Shown piece by piece: positions 9,651 through 19,744 of a stretch of DNA of 64,000 nt. The position numbers and the translations under genes were made by a program. The notes below the pieces were generated by a model. The model did no database searches. It saw only the letters and a list, made by a program, of their open reading frames with translations, and had not been told where the DNA came from. Origin of the DNA: Bacteroidales bacterium UBA1374 (GTDB lineage: Bacteria; Bacteroidota; Bacteroidia; Bacteroidales; UBA932); assembly GCA_002305545.1 (NCBI GenBank), contig DBRG01000023.1, positions 1 through 64,000 of the forward strand, given 5' to 3'. Each line of letters starts with the position of its first letter. Within the stretch, counting starts at the first letter, position 1.

Positions 9651-10670
9651 ATGGCTTTCTCCTTTTTAACTCAAAAACTCGCCATCGATCTGGGTACAGC
9701 CAATACCATAATCATTCACAACGACAAAATCGTGGTGGACGAACCCTCCATTGTGGCCATAGATCAGAATACGGGCAAACCACTGGCTATTGGGAAAACC
9801 GCCCGGCTCATGCAGGGCAAGACCCATGAAAACATCAAGACCATAAGGCCGCTTCGCGACGGAGTGATCGCCGATTTCAACGCCGCTGAACAAATGGTGC
9901 GCGGCATGATCAAGATGATCAATCCGCAGAATAAATTTTTTATGCCCAGCCTGCGAATGGTGGTATGCATACCCTCGGGAAGCACAGAAGTGGAGATCCG
10001 AGCGGTCCGCGACTCGTCGGAACACGCGGGAGGCCGTGATGTTTACATGATCTACGAACCCATGGCTGCCGCGCTCGGGATCGGCATAGATGTCACTGCC
10101 CCGGAAGGCAATATGGTGGTGGATGTGGGCGGGGGAACCACAGAAATTGCCGTAATCGCACTGGGTGGCATCGTGTGCAACCAGAGCATCCGCGTGGCGG
10201 GTGACTTGTTTACCACGGAAATCCAGCAATACATGCGCCACCAGCACAACATCAAGATAGGAGAGCGTACCGCCGAGGATATCAAGATATGCGTCGGAGC
10301 GGCCCTCTCGGACCTGAACAATCAGCCGGAACCCATGTTGGTGCGCGGCCCCAACCTGATGACAGCGCTTCCGGTAGAAGTGGCTGTTACCTCCCAGGAA
10401 ATTGCTCATTGCCTGGACAAATCCCTGGTCAAGATAGAAACAGCCGTGCTGTCAGTTCTGGAACAGACTCCTCCCGAGTTGTACTCAGACATCGTGCAAC
10501 GGGGCATTTTCCTTACCGGGGGAGGGGCATTGCTGCGGGGTATCGACAAACGCCTCCAGGACAAGATCAACATCCCGTTCCACATTTCCGAAGGGCCCCT
10601 GCATTCAGTGGCCAGGGGAACGGGGATAGCATTGAAGAACATTGGGAAATTCCCATTTTTACTAAGATAA
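9651..10670 (+). CDS. mreB: Rod-shape determining protein MreB
   Basis: Bacterial actin homologue that forms membrane-bound filaments and guides lateral wall synthesis. The 339-residue product has the N-terminal phosphate loop (LAIDLGTANT), the second nucleotide-binding segment (DVGGGTTEIAVI) and the C-terminal LTGGGALLRGID, all characteristic. It is the first gene of an intact mreB-mreC-mreD-PBP2-rodA operon on the plus strand. Confidence 0.97.
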   Translation: MAFSFLTQKLAIDLGTANTIIIHNDKIVVDEPSIVAIDQNTGKPLAIGKTARLMQGKTHENIKTIRPLRDGVIADFNAAEQMVRGMIKMINPQNKFFMPSLRMVVCIPSGSTEVEIRAVRDSSEHAGGRDVYMIYEPMAAALGIGIDVTAPEGNMVVDVGGGTTEIAVIALGGIVCNQSIRVAGDLFTTEIQQYMRHQHNIKIGERTAEDIKICVGAALSDLNNQPEPMLVRGPNLMTALPVEVAVTSQEIAHCLDKSLVKIETAVLSVLEQTPPELYSDIVQRGIFLTGGGALLRGIDKRLQDKINIPFHISEGPLHSVARGTGIALKNIGKFPFLLR

Positions 10671-10686
10671 GATAACCCGATCGTGC

Positions 10687-11523
10687 ATGTCCGGTCTGCC
10701 CCCTTTGCTTAGGAAACTTCTTGTTCTGCTGCTGTTTCTTGCATTGCAGACGGTGGCTGTCGTGCTGCTTGTCAATAACAGTTACTTTCAGCAGAATGCC
10801 ATCATGCGGGTAGTCCGTTCATGGCAAAAGCAATGGTGGGAAAAGACTTCTTCGTGGACGGCTTTTACGAACCTGAGAAAAATAAACGACGACCTGTTCC
10901 TGGAAAACAACAGGCTCAGGGCCGAGGTGGCCCGCCTTTCAGAACTTGAGCACCACCTGGCGCCAGAAGCAACCGAAAGGATGGCCGCTGCCGATTCCTT
11001 CTCTTTCATTCCTGCCAGGGTGATCCGCAATTCGGTGAACAAGCAGCGCAACTACCTTATCATAGACAAAGGATCTGCTGACGGGATATCGCCCGATATG
11101 GGGGTGATCAGCGCCCGGGGCATTGTGGGTGTCGTATCCCATGTTTCGGAACATTATGCCATGATCATTTCACTGCTCAATACAGACCAGCGTTTTACCG
11201 CGGAGCTTAAAAAAACGGGCACTTTTGGCACATTACGCTGGAATGGAATTAATTACAGAAAAGTATCGCTCTCGGAAATCCCGCTCCATATTGATGTAAG
11301 CCCCGGCGATACGGTTGTGAGCAATGACTTTTCCCTGGTCTTTCCCTCGTCCATACCCATTGGCCTTGTCATTTCGGGCAACCTCAGGCAGGGTTCTTTC
11401 CTGGAACTGGACGTGGAATTGTTCTCGGATTTCAAGACCCTGCGTTACGTCAACGTGGTTTCTTTCAGCGGTGCGGATGACCTGCGCGAACTGACCGCCA
11501 CGGAAACGGAGGAGGCATTATGA
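10687..11523 (+). CDS. mreC: Rod-shape determining protein MreC
   Basis: Periplasmic scaffold of the elongasome that links MreB and MreD to PBP2. The 278-residue protein has a short cytoplasmic tail, one membrane segment (about 9-31), a coiled-coil stretch (about 55-85) and the paired beta-barrel MreC domain, including NYLIIDKGSADGISPDMGVI. It overlaps mreD by four bases (ATGA). Confidence 0.95.
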   Translation: MSGLPPLLRKLLVLLLFLALQTVAVVLLVNNSYFQQNAIMRVVRSWQKQWWEKTSSWTAFTNLRKINDDLFLENNRLRAEVARLSELEHHLAPEATERMAAADSFSFIPARVIRNSVNKQRNYLIIDKGSADGISPDMGVISARGIVGVVSHVSEHYAMIISLLNTDQRFTAELKKTGTFGTLRWNGINYRKVSLSEIPLHIDVSPGDTVVSNDFSLVFPSSIPIGLVISGNLRQGSFLELDVELFSDFKTLRYVNVVSFSGADDLRELTATETEEAL

Positions 11524-12032
11524 ATGACAACCTGAAATACACCCTGCGCTTTCTGATCTTTCTGGCAGTTCAGCTTTTGCTCTTCCAGAACCTGAACCTG
11601 GGCACGTACCTTGCTCCCATGCCCTATATCCTGTTCCTGCTGCTTTTTCCCTGCACCTATTCTACCGTATTGCTTATGCTCTGGGCTTTCGCCTTTGGGC
11701 TGACCCTTGATGTCCTGGGCGCAGGCATCATGGGTCTGCACACCGCTTCCTTTGTGGTAGCGGGCGCATTGCGCAGTACCATACTGAAAACGGTTACCGT
11801 AAAAGGCGACCTGGACAATCTGATGGTTCCCGGGTTCAACCAGCTGGGATTTGGCAGGTACAGCATCTTCGTCGTGCTCTGTGTGATGGCGCACCACTTG
11901 GTGTTCTTTACGCTGGAAAGTCTGAGTTTTTTCCTCTTCTGGCAAACCTTTGCCCGTTTTTTATGCAGCCTGCTATTGAATGTTTTTCTGATCCTGTTAT
12001 TCAAAAAAACTTTTTTTGAGCGCGGGAGGTAG
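11520..12032 (+). CDS. mreD: Rod-shape determining protein MreD
   Basis: Small integral membrane partner of MreC. The 170-residue product is almost wholly hydrophobic with five or six predicted membrane helices and the LTLDVLGAGIMGLHTASF motif region typical of MreD. MreD sequences diverge strongly, so the position between mreC and PBP2 carries much of the evidence. Its start overlaps the mreC stop. Confidence 0.92.
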   Translation: MNDNLKYTLRFLIFLAVQLLLFQNLNLGTYLAPMPYILFLLLFPCTYSTVLLMLWAFAFGLTLDVLGAGIMGLHTASFVVAGALRSTILKTVTVKGDLDNLMVPGFNQLGFGRYSIFVVLCVMAHHLVFFTLESLSFFLFWQTFARFLCSLLLNVFLILLFKKTFFERGR

Positions 12033-12036
12033 TATC

Positions 12037-13878
12037 ATGGAAAACAGGGCAAGACAAAGATCCATCATCGTTGCTTTTTTTATCATTTGCATGATCATCC
12101 TGGCAGGCCGCCTTGTATTCCTGCAGCTCATCAACAAAGAGTACAAAATAACCGCATCCAACAACGTTTTACGATACGAAATCATTTACCCCTCCAGGGG
12201 CCTGATCTATGACCGCAATGGCAACACCATGGTTGAAAACCAATTTGCCTACGATATCCTGATCACACCCCGGGAGCTGGTATCTTTTGACACTACTGCT
12301 TTCTGCTCTATTTTCAATCTGGACCGCGAACGCCTGGAACAAATGCTGGAAGAGGTCCACAGCCGGCGCAGGACCATCGGGTACCAGTCTGTGATCTTTC
12401 TCAGGCAGGTAAGCAACCAGGAGTACACCCGTTTCCTGGAAAAATCCTACAAATTCCAGGGATTTTCCGTTCAGACACGCAGTGTGCGCAGTTATCCCTC
12501 CGAAATCTGCGGCAACCTTCCCGGCTACATCATAGAGGCCGATCAATCTTTCCTGGACAGCAATCCCGAATACCGCCCGGGAGACTATATCGGCAGGACG
12601 GGACTTGAAGAATTCTACGAAAAATGGCTCCGGGGAGAAAAAGGGTATTCCATTTTCCTGAGGGATGTGCACAACCGCATAAAATCCTCCTATGAGGACG
12701 GCGCCTATGACAAAACAGCGGTTCCCGGAAAGGACATGGTCACAACCATAGACCTGGACCTGCAGCGCTTTGGGGAAGAGCTGATGCGCAACAAAGTGGG
12801 ATCTGTTGTTGCCCTGGACCCTTCCAACGGCGAGGTCCTCACCCTGATCACGTCAACAGGCCTTTCCTCCCAATACCTTACCAATTTCGGGAGTTATTAC
12901 CCGCAGGTCATTGCCGACCCGCTCAAACCCCTGTTCAACAGGGCCATCATGTCGGCTTATCCGCCCGGATCTGTATTCAAGCTGGTCAACGGCCTGATAG
13001 GATTGCAGGAAGGGGTCCTGAAGCCGGAAACCCGTTATTCCTGCAAAATGGGGTACCACGCCGGGTCCCTGACAGTGGGATGCCACAGCCACCCTTCACC
13101 CATCAACCTTGTGCAATCGGTGATGATGTCCTGTAATGCCTACTATTGCAATGTTCTGAGGAGCATCCTGGACAATCCGGCGTATGGCAGTATAGGGGAA
13201 TCCATGAACAAGTGGCAGGAATACGTGAAAAGTTTTGGGTTTGGCACCCGTCTTGGAATTGACATTCCCGGAGAATTGTCAGGTTCGCTTCCGGGTACCG
13301 CCCTGTACGATAAAATATATGGCGCCGGCCGGTGGCGTTCACTCACCGTCATTTCCCTGTCCATCGGGCAGGGAGAAATTGGCGCTACGCCCCTGCAACT
13401 GGCCAACCTGGCGGCCATAATGGCCAACAGGGGCCACTACTATACCCCGCACCTGGTGCGGGAAATCCGTGAAGAACCTTCATTCAGCCCCCGGGTAGAG
13501 CGACACCAGGTGATGGTGGCCCCTGAAAATTTCGAGGTTATTGTCGAGGGGATGTACCAGGCCGTGAATGCCCCTGCAGGTTCGGGAGCTACGGCCCGCC
13601 TGGCAGCCATTCCGGATGTGGTTTTGTGCGGCAAAACCGGAACGGCTCAGAATCCCCACGGGGAAGACAATTCTGTTTTCATTTGCTTTGCCCCTAAAGA
13701 CGACCCAAAGATCGCGGTTGCCGTATACATAGAACAAGGCGGATTCGGAGCCTCTCAGGCCGCCCCTGTGGCTTCGCTTCTGGTAGAAAAATACCTTACC
13801 GGAGAGATCCATCCCTCCCGGCAATGGCTCTATGAAAGAACCCTGGAACAGGACCTGCTCACACGCCACCTGCAATGA
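12037..13878 (+). CDS. mrdA: Penicillin-binding protein 2, elongasome transpeptidase
   Basis: Class B PBP that cross-links peptidoglycan together with RodA during elongation. One N-terminal membrane anchor (about 10-30) is followed by the PBP dimerisation domain and a transpeptidase domain with PPGSVFKL (serine nucleophile in SVFK), SCN and KTGTAQ. About 613 residues. The ATG at 12037 is preferred because a good ribosome-binding site (GGGAGG, 12024-12029) precedes it; an earlier in-frame start would lie within mreD. Its TGA overlaps the rodA ATG. Confidence 0.95.
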   Translation: MENRARQRSIIVAFFIICMIILAGRLVFLQLINKEYKITASNNVLRYEIIYPSRGLIYDRNGNTMVENQFAYDILITPRELVSFDTTAFCSIFNLDRERLEQMLEEVHSRRRTIGYQSVIFLRQVSNQEYTRFLEKSYKFQGFSVQTRSVRSYPSEICGNLPGYIIEADQSFLDSNPEYRPGDYIGRTGLEEFYEKWLRGEKGYSIFLRDVHNRIKSSYEDGAYDKTAVPGKDMVTTIDLDLQRFGEELMRNKVGSVVALDPSNGEVLTLITSTGLSSQYLTNFGSYYPQVIADPLKPLFNRAIMSAYPPGSVFKLVNGLIGLQEGVLKPETRYSCKMGYHAGSLTVGCHSHPSPINLVQSVMMSCNAYYCNVLRSILDNPAYGSIGESMNKWQEYVKSFGFGTRLGIDIPGELSGSLPGTALYDKIYGAGRWRSLTVISLSIGQGEIGATPLQLANLAAIMANRGHYYTPHLVREIREEPSFSPRVERHQVMVAPENFEVIVEGMYQAVNAPAGSGATARLAAIPDVVLCGKTGTAQNPHGEDNSVFICFAPKDDPKIAVAVYIEQGGFGASQAAPVASLLVEKYLTGEIHPSRQWLYERTLEQDLLTRHLQ

Positions 13879-15302
13879 TACGAAAAGAGGATAAACTGGT
13901 AAAAAAGCTGGACTGGTGGACAATAGCCACCTACATAGTGCTTGTGCTGATAGGATGGATCAGTGTCTTTTCTGCCGTTTACGATCCTGAACACGGTCAG
14001 ATCTTTGACACCACTCAACGTTACGGCATGCAGATGATCTGGATACTGGGGGGTTGGTTCCTGGCTGCTGTTGTCATACTCATCCCTGCCCGCGTTTATC
14101 CCTTGCTTTCAAACATGATCTACGTTATCGGTCTTTTGCTGCTGCTTGCGGTGCTTGTCTTCGGCGTGGAACGAGGTGGGTCCAATTCCTGGCTGGTTTT
14201 TGGTCCGGTCCATTTCCAGCCTGCAGAAATGACAAAAGTCTTCGTTGCCATAGGTCTTGCAGGCGTTATGAGCCGCCCGCATTTTAACCTCCGCTCCTGG
14301 CGGGGGATAATGCAGGTAACGGCCCTTATTCTCATTCCTGCCGGATTGATCTTGCTGGAAAAGGAAACCGGGCTGGCCCTGGTCCTGTTTGCCTTTATTA
14401 TCGTTTTATACCGGGAAGGACTGCCGGGCTGGATCCCTGTTACGGGAATCGTGGGCATTGTTTTATTCCTGTTGTCCATCGTCTGGGACCCGCAATACGT
14501 GCTCTGGCTTTGCCTGGGCATCTGTTTCCTGATAGCGCTGCTGCTGGCCCCCGGTAAAATGACCGTAATCATCACCCTGGGGTCCTTTACCGCGCTGTGG
14601 TTTCTTGTTCCCCTGGTCCTGAAATGGCTGTCCATAGATCTCTTTGCCAGTATGGAACGGTACCAGTGGTTCCTGCTCCTGGCCGCACCCCTGGTGCTGA
14701 CGCTGGCCATAGTAGCCTTCCGTAAAAGGATTGCATACCTTAAAACACTGCTGCTGTGCTTTGTAAGCAGTATTGTACTGATCTTTTCGGTGGGATACCT
14801 GTTCAACAACATACTCAAGCCCCACCAGCAGGCACGCATAGAAACCCTGCTGGGGATTGACAAGGATATTTACGGATCGGGGTACAACGTCCATCAATCC
14901 AAAGTGGCCATTGGATCGGGGGGATTTGCCGGGAAAGGATTCCTTCAGGGAACGCAGACCAAGTATAACTTTGTTCCGGAACAGAGCACCGACTTTATTT
15001 TCTGTTCCATTGGAGAGGAGTGGGGATTCTTAGGGGCCTGCCTTGTAATTTTCCTGTATACTTTTCTGCTCATTCGTATTGTCCGGATAGCTGAAAGACA
15101 GCGACATCCTTTCGGGCGCATCTACGGGTACGGGGTTGCTTCCTGCATCTTTATCCACGTCTTTATCAATATCGGCATGACCATAGGTGTTACCCCCGTG
15201 ATAGGGATCACCCTGCCATTTATCAGCTACGGAGGCTCCTCTTTATGGACTTTTACATTACTTTTGTTCATCCTGCTGAAAATGGACGCTTCAAACGATT
15301 AA
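13875..15302 (+). CDS. rodA: Rod-shape determining protein RodA (SEDS glycosyltransferase)
   Basis: Peptidoglycan polymerase of the SEDS family acting with PBP2. The 475-residue protein has about ten or more membrane helices, the conserved HQSKVAIGSGGFAGKGF periplasmic loop, VPEQSTDFIFCSIGEE and the C-terminal PFISYGGSSL. It is longer than typical RodA (about 370-420) because of extra hydrophobic segments in the middle (about 190-300). It closes the mre operon. Confidence 0.95.
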   Translation: MIRKEDKLVKKLDWWTIATYIVLVLIGWISVFSAVYDPEHGQIFDTTQRYGMQMIWILGGWFLAAVVILIPARVYPLLSNMIYVIGLLLLLAVLVFGVERGGSNSWLVFGPVHFQPAEMTKVFVAIGLAGVMSRPHFNLRSWRGIMQVTALILIPAGLILLEKETGLALVLFAFIIVLYREGLPGWIPVTGIVGIVLFLLSIVWDPQYVLWLCLGICFLIALLLAPGKMTVIITLGSFTALWFLVPLVLKWLSIDLFASMERYQWFLLLAAPLVLTLAIVAFRKRIAYLKTLLLCFVSSIVLIFSVGYLFNNILKPHQQARIETLLGIDKDIYGSGYNVHQSKVAIGSGGFAGKGFLQGTQTKYNFVPEQSTDFIFCSIGEEWGFLGACLVIFLYTFLLIRIVRIAERQRHPFGRIYGYGVASCIFIHVFINIGMTIGVTPVIGITLPFISYGGSSLWTFTLLLFILLKMDASND

Positions 15303-15321
15303 TCAAATAATAATACCACAT

Positions 15322-18162
15322 ATGGCACTATCATTTACAGAAAGACACAACGGCCCCCGGCCTGAACAGGAGAAGGAGATGCTCCGCGTCATTGGGGTGG
15401 AATCCCTGGATGAACTCATAGACAAGACTGTTCCGACCCAGATCCGTATAAAGGATCCGCTGCCCCTGGGTAAAGGCATGAGTGAACATTGTTTCACCCA
15501 ACACCTGAAAGAGATGGCATCCAAAAACCTGCCCTTCCGTTCCCTCATCGGCATGGGATATTACGGAACCGCTTCGCCTGCGGTGATCCTGAGGAACATC
15601 TTCGAGAACCCGGGGTGGTACACCTCCTATACTCCTTACCAGGCCGAGATTTCCCAGGGACGCCTGGAAGCCTTGTTCAATTTCCAGACCATGGTGTGCA
15701 GCCTTACCGGATTCAACCTGGCCAACAGCTCGCTCCTGGACGAAGCCACCGCCGCCGCAGAAGCCATGCGCATGATGCTGGAACTTCGTTCCCGGGTTTT
15801 TATCAAAGAAGGCCGAAATGTGATCCTGGTGGACAGGAATATCTTCCCCCAGACTCTTGCCGTAATGGAAACCAGGGCTCTTGGCCTCGGGATTGAGATT
15901 GTAACGGACAACCTGACCGCGGAACTGCCGCCTGTCTTTGAAAAATACGGACCCCGCCTATTCGGGGTTATGGTACAATACCCCGGTGCAGACGGACAGT
16001 TGTGTGACCACAGCGCTTTGTGCCGGCTGGCGCATGAAAGGGAACTGCTGGTAACCGCCGTTTGTGACCTTTTGTCCCTGGCCGTGTTACAGGAACCGGC
16101 CGCCTGGAGTGCCGACATAGCTGCCGGGAGTGCGCAACGCTTTGGATTGCCCCTGGCCTTTGGAGGCCCGACAACCGGATACCTGGCCTGTTCCGATAAA
16201 TACCGGCGTAACATTCCCGGACGCATTGTAGGTCTGTCTGTGGACAGGCTGGGCAACCAGGCATACCGCCTGGCCCTGCAAACACGCGAACAACATATCA
16301 AACGGGAACGTGCCACGTCCAACATCTGTACGGCAACCGCCCTGATGGCCACCATGGCCGGTATGTATGCCGTATACCACGGCAGCAAAGGAATCCGGCA
16401 AATAGCCCGGAACGGCCAACATTACGCCCATGCGGCAGCAGGAATCCTGGCAAAAAACGGATTTGCCATAAAAAACAAACACTTTTATGATACCATAGAA
16501 CTGACCGGGGTGGACACAGCGCGTATCCGTGCCAATGCAGAAGCCTTGAAAATCAACTTTTTCTATCCCGATCCTCAAAGTGTAAGGATTTCTTTTGACG
16601 AGCTTAGCGATGAAAGGGAACTGGAAAAAATCCTGGAAATATTCAATATTCCCGAGGAAGAAAAAAACGCCGTGCCGGAAATCCCGTCCTTTATGGAAAG
16701 AACCACCACTGCACTTGAAGAGCCGGTGTTCAACACCTACCATTCAGAAACGGAAATGATGCGTTATATCAAAACGCTTGAAACACGGGATATTTCACTG
16801 GCCCACTCCATGATCCCGCTGGGATCCTGTACCATGAAACTGAATGCGGCAGCGGAAATGATGCCTTTAAGCCAAAGCGAATGGACATCTGTTCATCCTT
16901 TTGCCCCTGCCTGGCAGGTAGAAGGATACCTGCAGCTGATCCGGGAACTGGAACATCAGCTTTCCGTTATTACAGGGCTGGATGCCTGCTCATTGCAGCC
17001 CAATTCCGGTGCTGCCGGGGAATATGCAGGCCTTACGGTCATCCGTGCCTTTCAGCGGGCAAGGGGAGAAGGACACAGGAACATAGCGCTCATTCCATCT
17101 TCTGCGCACGGAACCAACCCGGCAAGCGCTGCCATGGCCGGCCTCGAGATTGTGATCGTGGGCTGTGATGAGCAAGGAAATATTGATGTGGAAGAGTTGC
17201 GGCAAAAAGCACAGGAACATCGCGATAACATCTCGTGCATGATGATCACCTACCCCTCCACCCACGGAGTGTTTGAATCGGCCATTTGTGAGATCAGCCG
17301 CATAGTGCATCAGAACGGGGGGCTTGTTTACATAGACGGGGCCAATATGAATGCCCAGGTAGGGATTACTAATCCCGGAATGGTAGGCGCCGATGTCTGC
17401 CACCTGAACCTGCATAAAACCTTTGCCATGCCTCATGGCGGAGGAGGTCCCGGAGTAGGGCCCATATGCTGCACCAAAGAACTGGCCGCGTACCTGCCGG
17501 GCAATCCCCTGGTTGCATGCGGTGGCGGCCATGCTGTGGCAGCCTCTCCCTACGGTAGTCCCATGCTGCTACCCATCACCTACGGATACATCAAAATGCT
17601 TGGACAGGAAGGCCTGCGCCGCGCCTCGGAAGTGGCAATCCTCAATGCCAACTATCTTTCCCGTACCCTGGCACCGCACTACGCTACCCTCTATACCGGC
17701 AGTAACGGGTACGTGGCCCATGAGTGCATCATTGATCTGCGTCATTTTTCTAAAACATACGGCGTGGATGCCACTGATGTGGCCAAGCGCCTGATGGATT
17801 ACGGCTTTCATGCGCCCACCCTTTCTTTCCCTGTGCATGAGACGCTCATGATTGAACCTACAGAAAGCGAATCAAAAGAAGAATTGGATCGCTTTGCCCA
17901 GGCCATGCTGACCATCCTTGAAGAATGCAAATGCCTGGCCGGCGGAAATGATTCCTGCGGGACAGCAGAAGACAACCTGCTGAAAAATGCCCCCCACACT
18001 GCACTGGAAGTCTGTTCGGACAACTGGACACACCCCTATCCACGACAGAAAGCTGCCTACCCCCTTCCCTGGATCGTGATGCATAAATTCTGGCCCGTGG
18101 TAACACGGGTTGACAACGGCTATGGTGACAGAAACCTTGTCTGTTGCAACGTTATCCGCTAA
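15322..18162 (+). CDS. gcvP: Glycine dehydrogenase (decarboxylating), P-protein
   Basis: PLP enzyme of the glycine cleavage system that decarboxylates glycine and passes the aminomethyl group to the H-protein. The 946-residue length matches the fused single-chain form: both halves are present, with GMGYYGTASPAVILRNIFENP in the first half and the PLP-lysine region LNLHKTFAMPHGGGGPG in the second. No gcvH or gcvT lies nearby, so the system is split in this genome. It follows rodA by 19 bases. Confidence 0.97.
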   Translation: MALSFTERHNGPRPEQEKEMLRVIGVESLDELIDKTVPTQIRIKDPLPLGKGMSEHCFTQHLKEMASKNLPFRSLIGMGYYGTASPAVILRNIFENPGWYTSYTPYQAEISQGRLEALFNFQTMVCSLTGFNLANSSLLDEATAAAEAMRMMLELRSRVFIKEGRNVILVDRNIFPQTLAVMETRALGLGIEIVTDNLTAELPPVFEKYGPRLFGVMVQYPGADGQLCDHSALCRLAHERELLVTAVCDLLSLAVLQEPAAWSADIAAGSAQRFGLPLAFGGPTTGYLACSDKYRRNIPGRIVGLSVDRLGNQAYRLALQTREQHIKRERATSNICTATALMATMAGMYAVYHGSKGIRQIARNGQHYAHAAAGILAKNGFAIKNKHFYDTIELTGVDTARIRANAEALKINFFYPDPQSVRISFDELSDERELEKILEIFNIPEEEKNAVPEIPSFMERTTTALEEPVFNTYHSETEMMRYIKTLETRDISLAHSMIPLGSCTMKLNAAAEMMPLSQSEWTSVHPFAPAWQVEGYLQLIRELEHQLSVITGLDACSLQPNSGAAGEYAGLTVIRAFQRARGEGHRNIALIPSSAHGTNPASAAMAGLEIVIVGCDEQGNIDVEELRQKAQEHRDNISCMMITYPSTHGVFESAICEISRIVHQNGGLVYIDGANMNAQVGITNPGMVGADVCHLNLHKTFAMPHGGGGPGVGPICCTKELAAYLPGNPLVACGGGHAVAASPYGSPMLLPITYGYIKMLGQEGLRRASEVAILNANYLSRTLAPHYATLYTGSNGYVAHECIIDLRHFSKTYGVDATDVAKRLMDYGFHAPTLSFPVHETLMIEPTESESKEELDRFAQAMLTILEECKCLAGGNDSCGTAEDNLLKNAPHTALEVCSDNWTHPYPRQKAAYPLPWIVMHKFWPVVTRVDNGYGDRNLVCCNVIR

Positions 18163-18194
18163 AATTGTATCTATACTGAAAAACTAACAAGAAG

Positions 18195-18368
18195 ATGATT
18201 TTCCCCCTTTCAACACCCGGAGAGTGGTACCTGGATTACCTGGAAAACGGGCTCTGGTCCGCACTTGAATCTATGGGCATATTATGGCCGCTGATCATTT
18301 CACTGGTCATAATACTGGGCGTATTAGCCCTGGCCTTTTTTGTCCCGTATCCCGGATCGTCCGACTAA
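18195..18368 (+). CDS. Possible 57-residue single-span membrane protein
   Basis: A short frame from ATG at 18195 to TAA at 18366-18368 encodes a peptide starting MIFPLSTPGEWYLD with one strong hydrophobic stretch (about residues 29-50, including WPLIISLVIILGVLALAFF) and a short polar tail. AAGAAG just upstream could serve as a weak ribosome-binding site. The last 45 bases overlap the end of smpB on the other strand. I recognise no family. It could be a real small membrane protein or chance. Confidence 0.35.
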   Translation: MIFPLSTPGEWYLDYLENGLWSALESMGILWPLIISLVIILGVLALAFFVPYPGSSD

Positions 18369-18815
18369 TACCCGGTCCGAGTCCCTGCGCTGATCCTTCT
18401 CCCGGATGGATTCGCGTTTGTCGTACTCCCTTTTTCCACGGGCCAGTGCTATGTTGAGTTTGGCATAGCCGTTTTCTGCTATGAATAGTTTGGTCACCAC
18501 AATGGTCAGGCCTTTTTCCCTCGTGGCCCTGTACAGTTTGTTCAGTTCGTGCCGGGTGAGAAGCAGTTTCCGGTCCCGCCTTGGGTCGTGTTTGTTGAAT
18601 GACCCCCACCAGTAATCGGCAATGTTCATGTTTTTGACAAACAATTCCTTCCCGGAAAAATAACAATAAGAATCCACCAGCGAGGCTTTTCCCGCGCGGA
18701 TGGATTTGATCTCTGTGCCGGTCAGAACAATCCCTGCCGTATACGTGTCTATGAATTCGTATTCAAAAGAGGCACGCTTGTTTTTGATAACAACCTGGGA
18801 TTTTGCTTTTGGCAT
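18324..18815 (-). CDS. smpB: SsrA-binding protein SmpB
   Basis: Binds tmRNA and brings it to stalled ribosomes for trans-translation. The 163-residue product has the family's beta-barrel core: YEFIDTYTAGIVLTGTEIKSI, VDSYC and the ADYWWGSFNKHDPRRDRKLLL region, plus the basic C-terminal tail (KREYDKRESIREKD). It precedes nothing on its own strand until the plus-strand small frame, and lies 16 bases after lgt, so co-transcription with lgt is likely. Confidence 0.95.
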   Translation of the reverse strand: MPKAKSQVVIKNKRASFEYEFIDTYTAGIVLTGTEIKSIRAGKASLVDSYCYFSGKELFVKNMNIADYWWGSFNKHDPRRDRKLLLTRHELNKLYRATREKGLTIVVTKLFIAENGYAKLNIALARGKREYDKRESIREKDQRRDSDRVLVGRSGIRDKKGQG

Positions 18816-18831
18816 AGTGGTGTAAGATGGA

Positions 18832-19719
18832 TCAATAGGTGCCGCGGGTACTGCTTAGCGGGGGTTTTTTCTCTTGTTTTTTCTCCTGGATTTTTTCTGC
18901 CGGGTCTATACGCATGGCCGGTTTGCCCCTCATGATGCTGTAGAGCATCAGAATGGCGCCTGCAAAGATAAAAGGAATACTCAGAAGCTGTCCCATATTC
19001 AGGGCCATGGTTTCTTCAAAGGCCACCTGGGGTTCCTTGATGTATTCTATAAAAAACCGCGCGGCAAAGAGCACCAGCAGGAACAATCCAAAAAGGGTGC
19101 CTTCTTTGAGCCTGTTGAGTTTTTTGCGGTACAGGAAAAGCAAAAGTACAAACAGGAGCAGGTAGGACAGGGCTTCGTACAGCTGGGTGGGATGCTTGGG
19201 CACAACCTCTCCGTTGCGCAGGAAAACAAAGCCCCATGGCAAGGTGGTTTCATTCCCGTAAATTTCTGAATTCATGAGGTTTCCCATACGGATAAAAAAA
19301 CCTGCCAGGGCTGTGGCAATCCCCAGGCGGTCCATGATCCAAAGGAAGCTGAAATGATTTTTTCTGCCATAATGATGTGCAAACCACCACATGGCCAGGA
19401 GCAGGGCTATGGCTCCGCCGTGCGAGGCAAGGCCGCCCTCCCACACATAGAGGATTTCTATGGGATTGGCCAGGTAATAGTCCGGCTGGTAAAACAGGCA
19501 ATGCCCCAGACGTGCTCCCAACAGCGTCCCAATAATGAGGGTGTAGAGCAGGGGATCCAACAACTTAAGCGGGACCCCTTCCCTTTTGAAGAAGCCTTTG
19601 AAAATGTAATACCCTATGGCAAAGGCAATAATAAAAAACAAACTGTAATAGCGGATATCTATTTTCCAGATGGAAAAAATGACGGGATCCACATCCCAGT
19701 AAACGGCCAGCAGGTTCAT
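18832..19719 (-). CDS. lgt: Phosphatidylglycerol--prolipoprotein diacylglyceryl transferase
   Basis: Inner-membrane enzyme that attaches diacylglycerol to the lipobox cysteine of prolipoproteins, the first step of lipoprotein maturation. The 295-residue protein has about seven membrane helices, the GGLASHGG segment and the Lgt signature around GFFIRMGNLMNSEIYG. A lysine-rich C-terminal tail (about 268-290) is extra. The many lipoproteins in this window are its likely substrates. Confidence 0.95.
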   Translation of the reverse strand: MNLLAVYWDVDPVIFSIWKIDIRYYSLFFIIAFAIGYYIFKGFFKREGVPLKLLDPLLYTLIIGTLLGARLGHCLFYQPDYYLANPIEILYVWEGGLASHGGAIALLLAMWWFAHHYGRKNHFSFLWIMDRLGIATALAGFFIRMGNLMNSEIYGNETTLPWGFVFLRNGEVVPKHPTQLYEALSYLLLFVLLLFLYRKKLNRLKEGTLFGLFLLVLFAARFFIEYIKEPQVAFEETMALNMGQLLSIPFIFAGAILMLYSIMRGKPAMRIDPAEKIQEKKQEKKPPLSSTRGTY

Positions 19720-19744
19720 AGCGGTATTCTTTTATAAAATCTGT

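Noticed and set aside
18163..18194. tRNA or riboswitch (glycine) near gcvP
   Set aside because: The gap after gcvP is 32 bases and the gap before it 19 bases; neither can hold a glycine riboswitch or tRNA.
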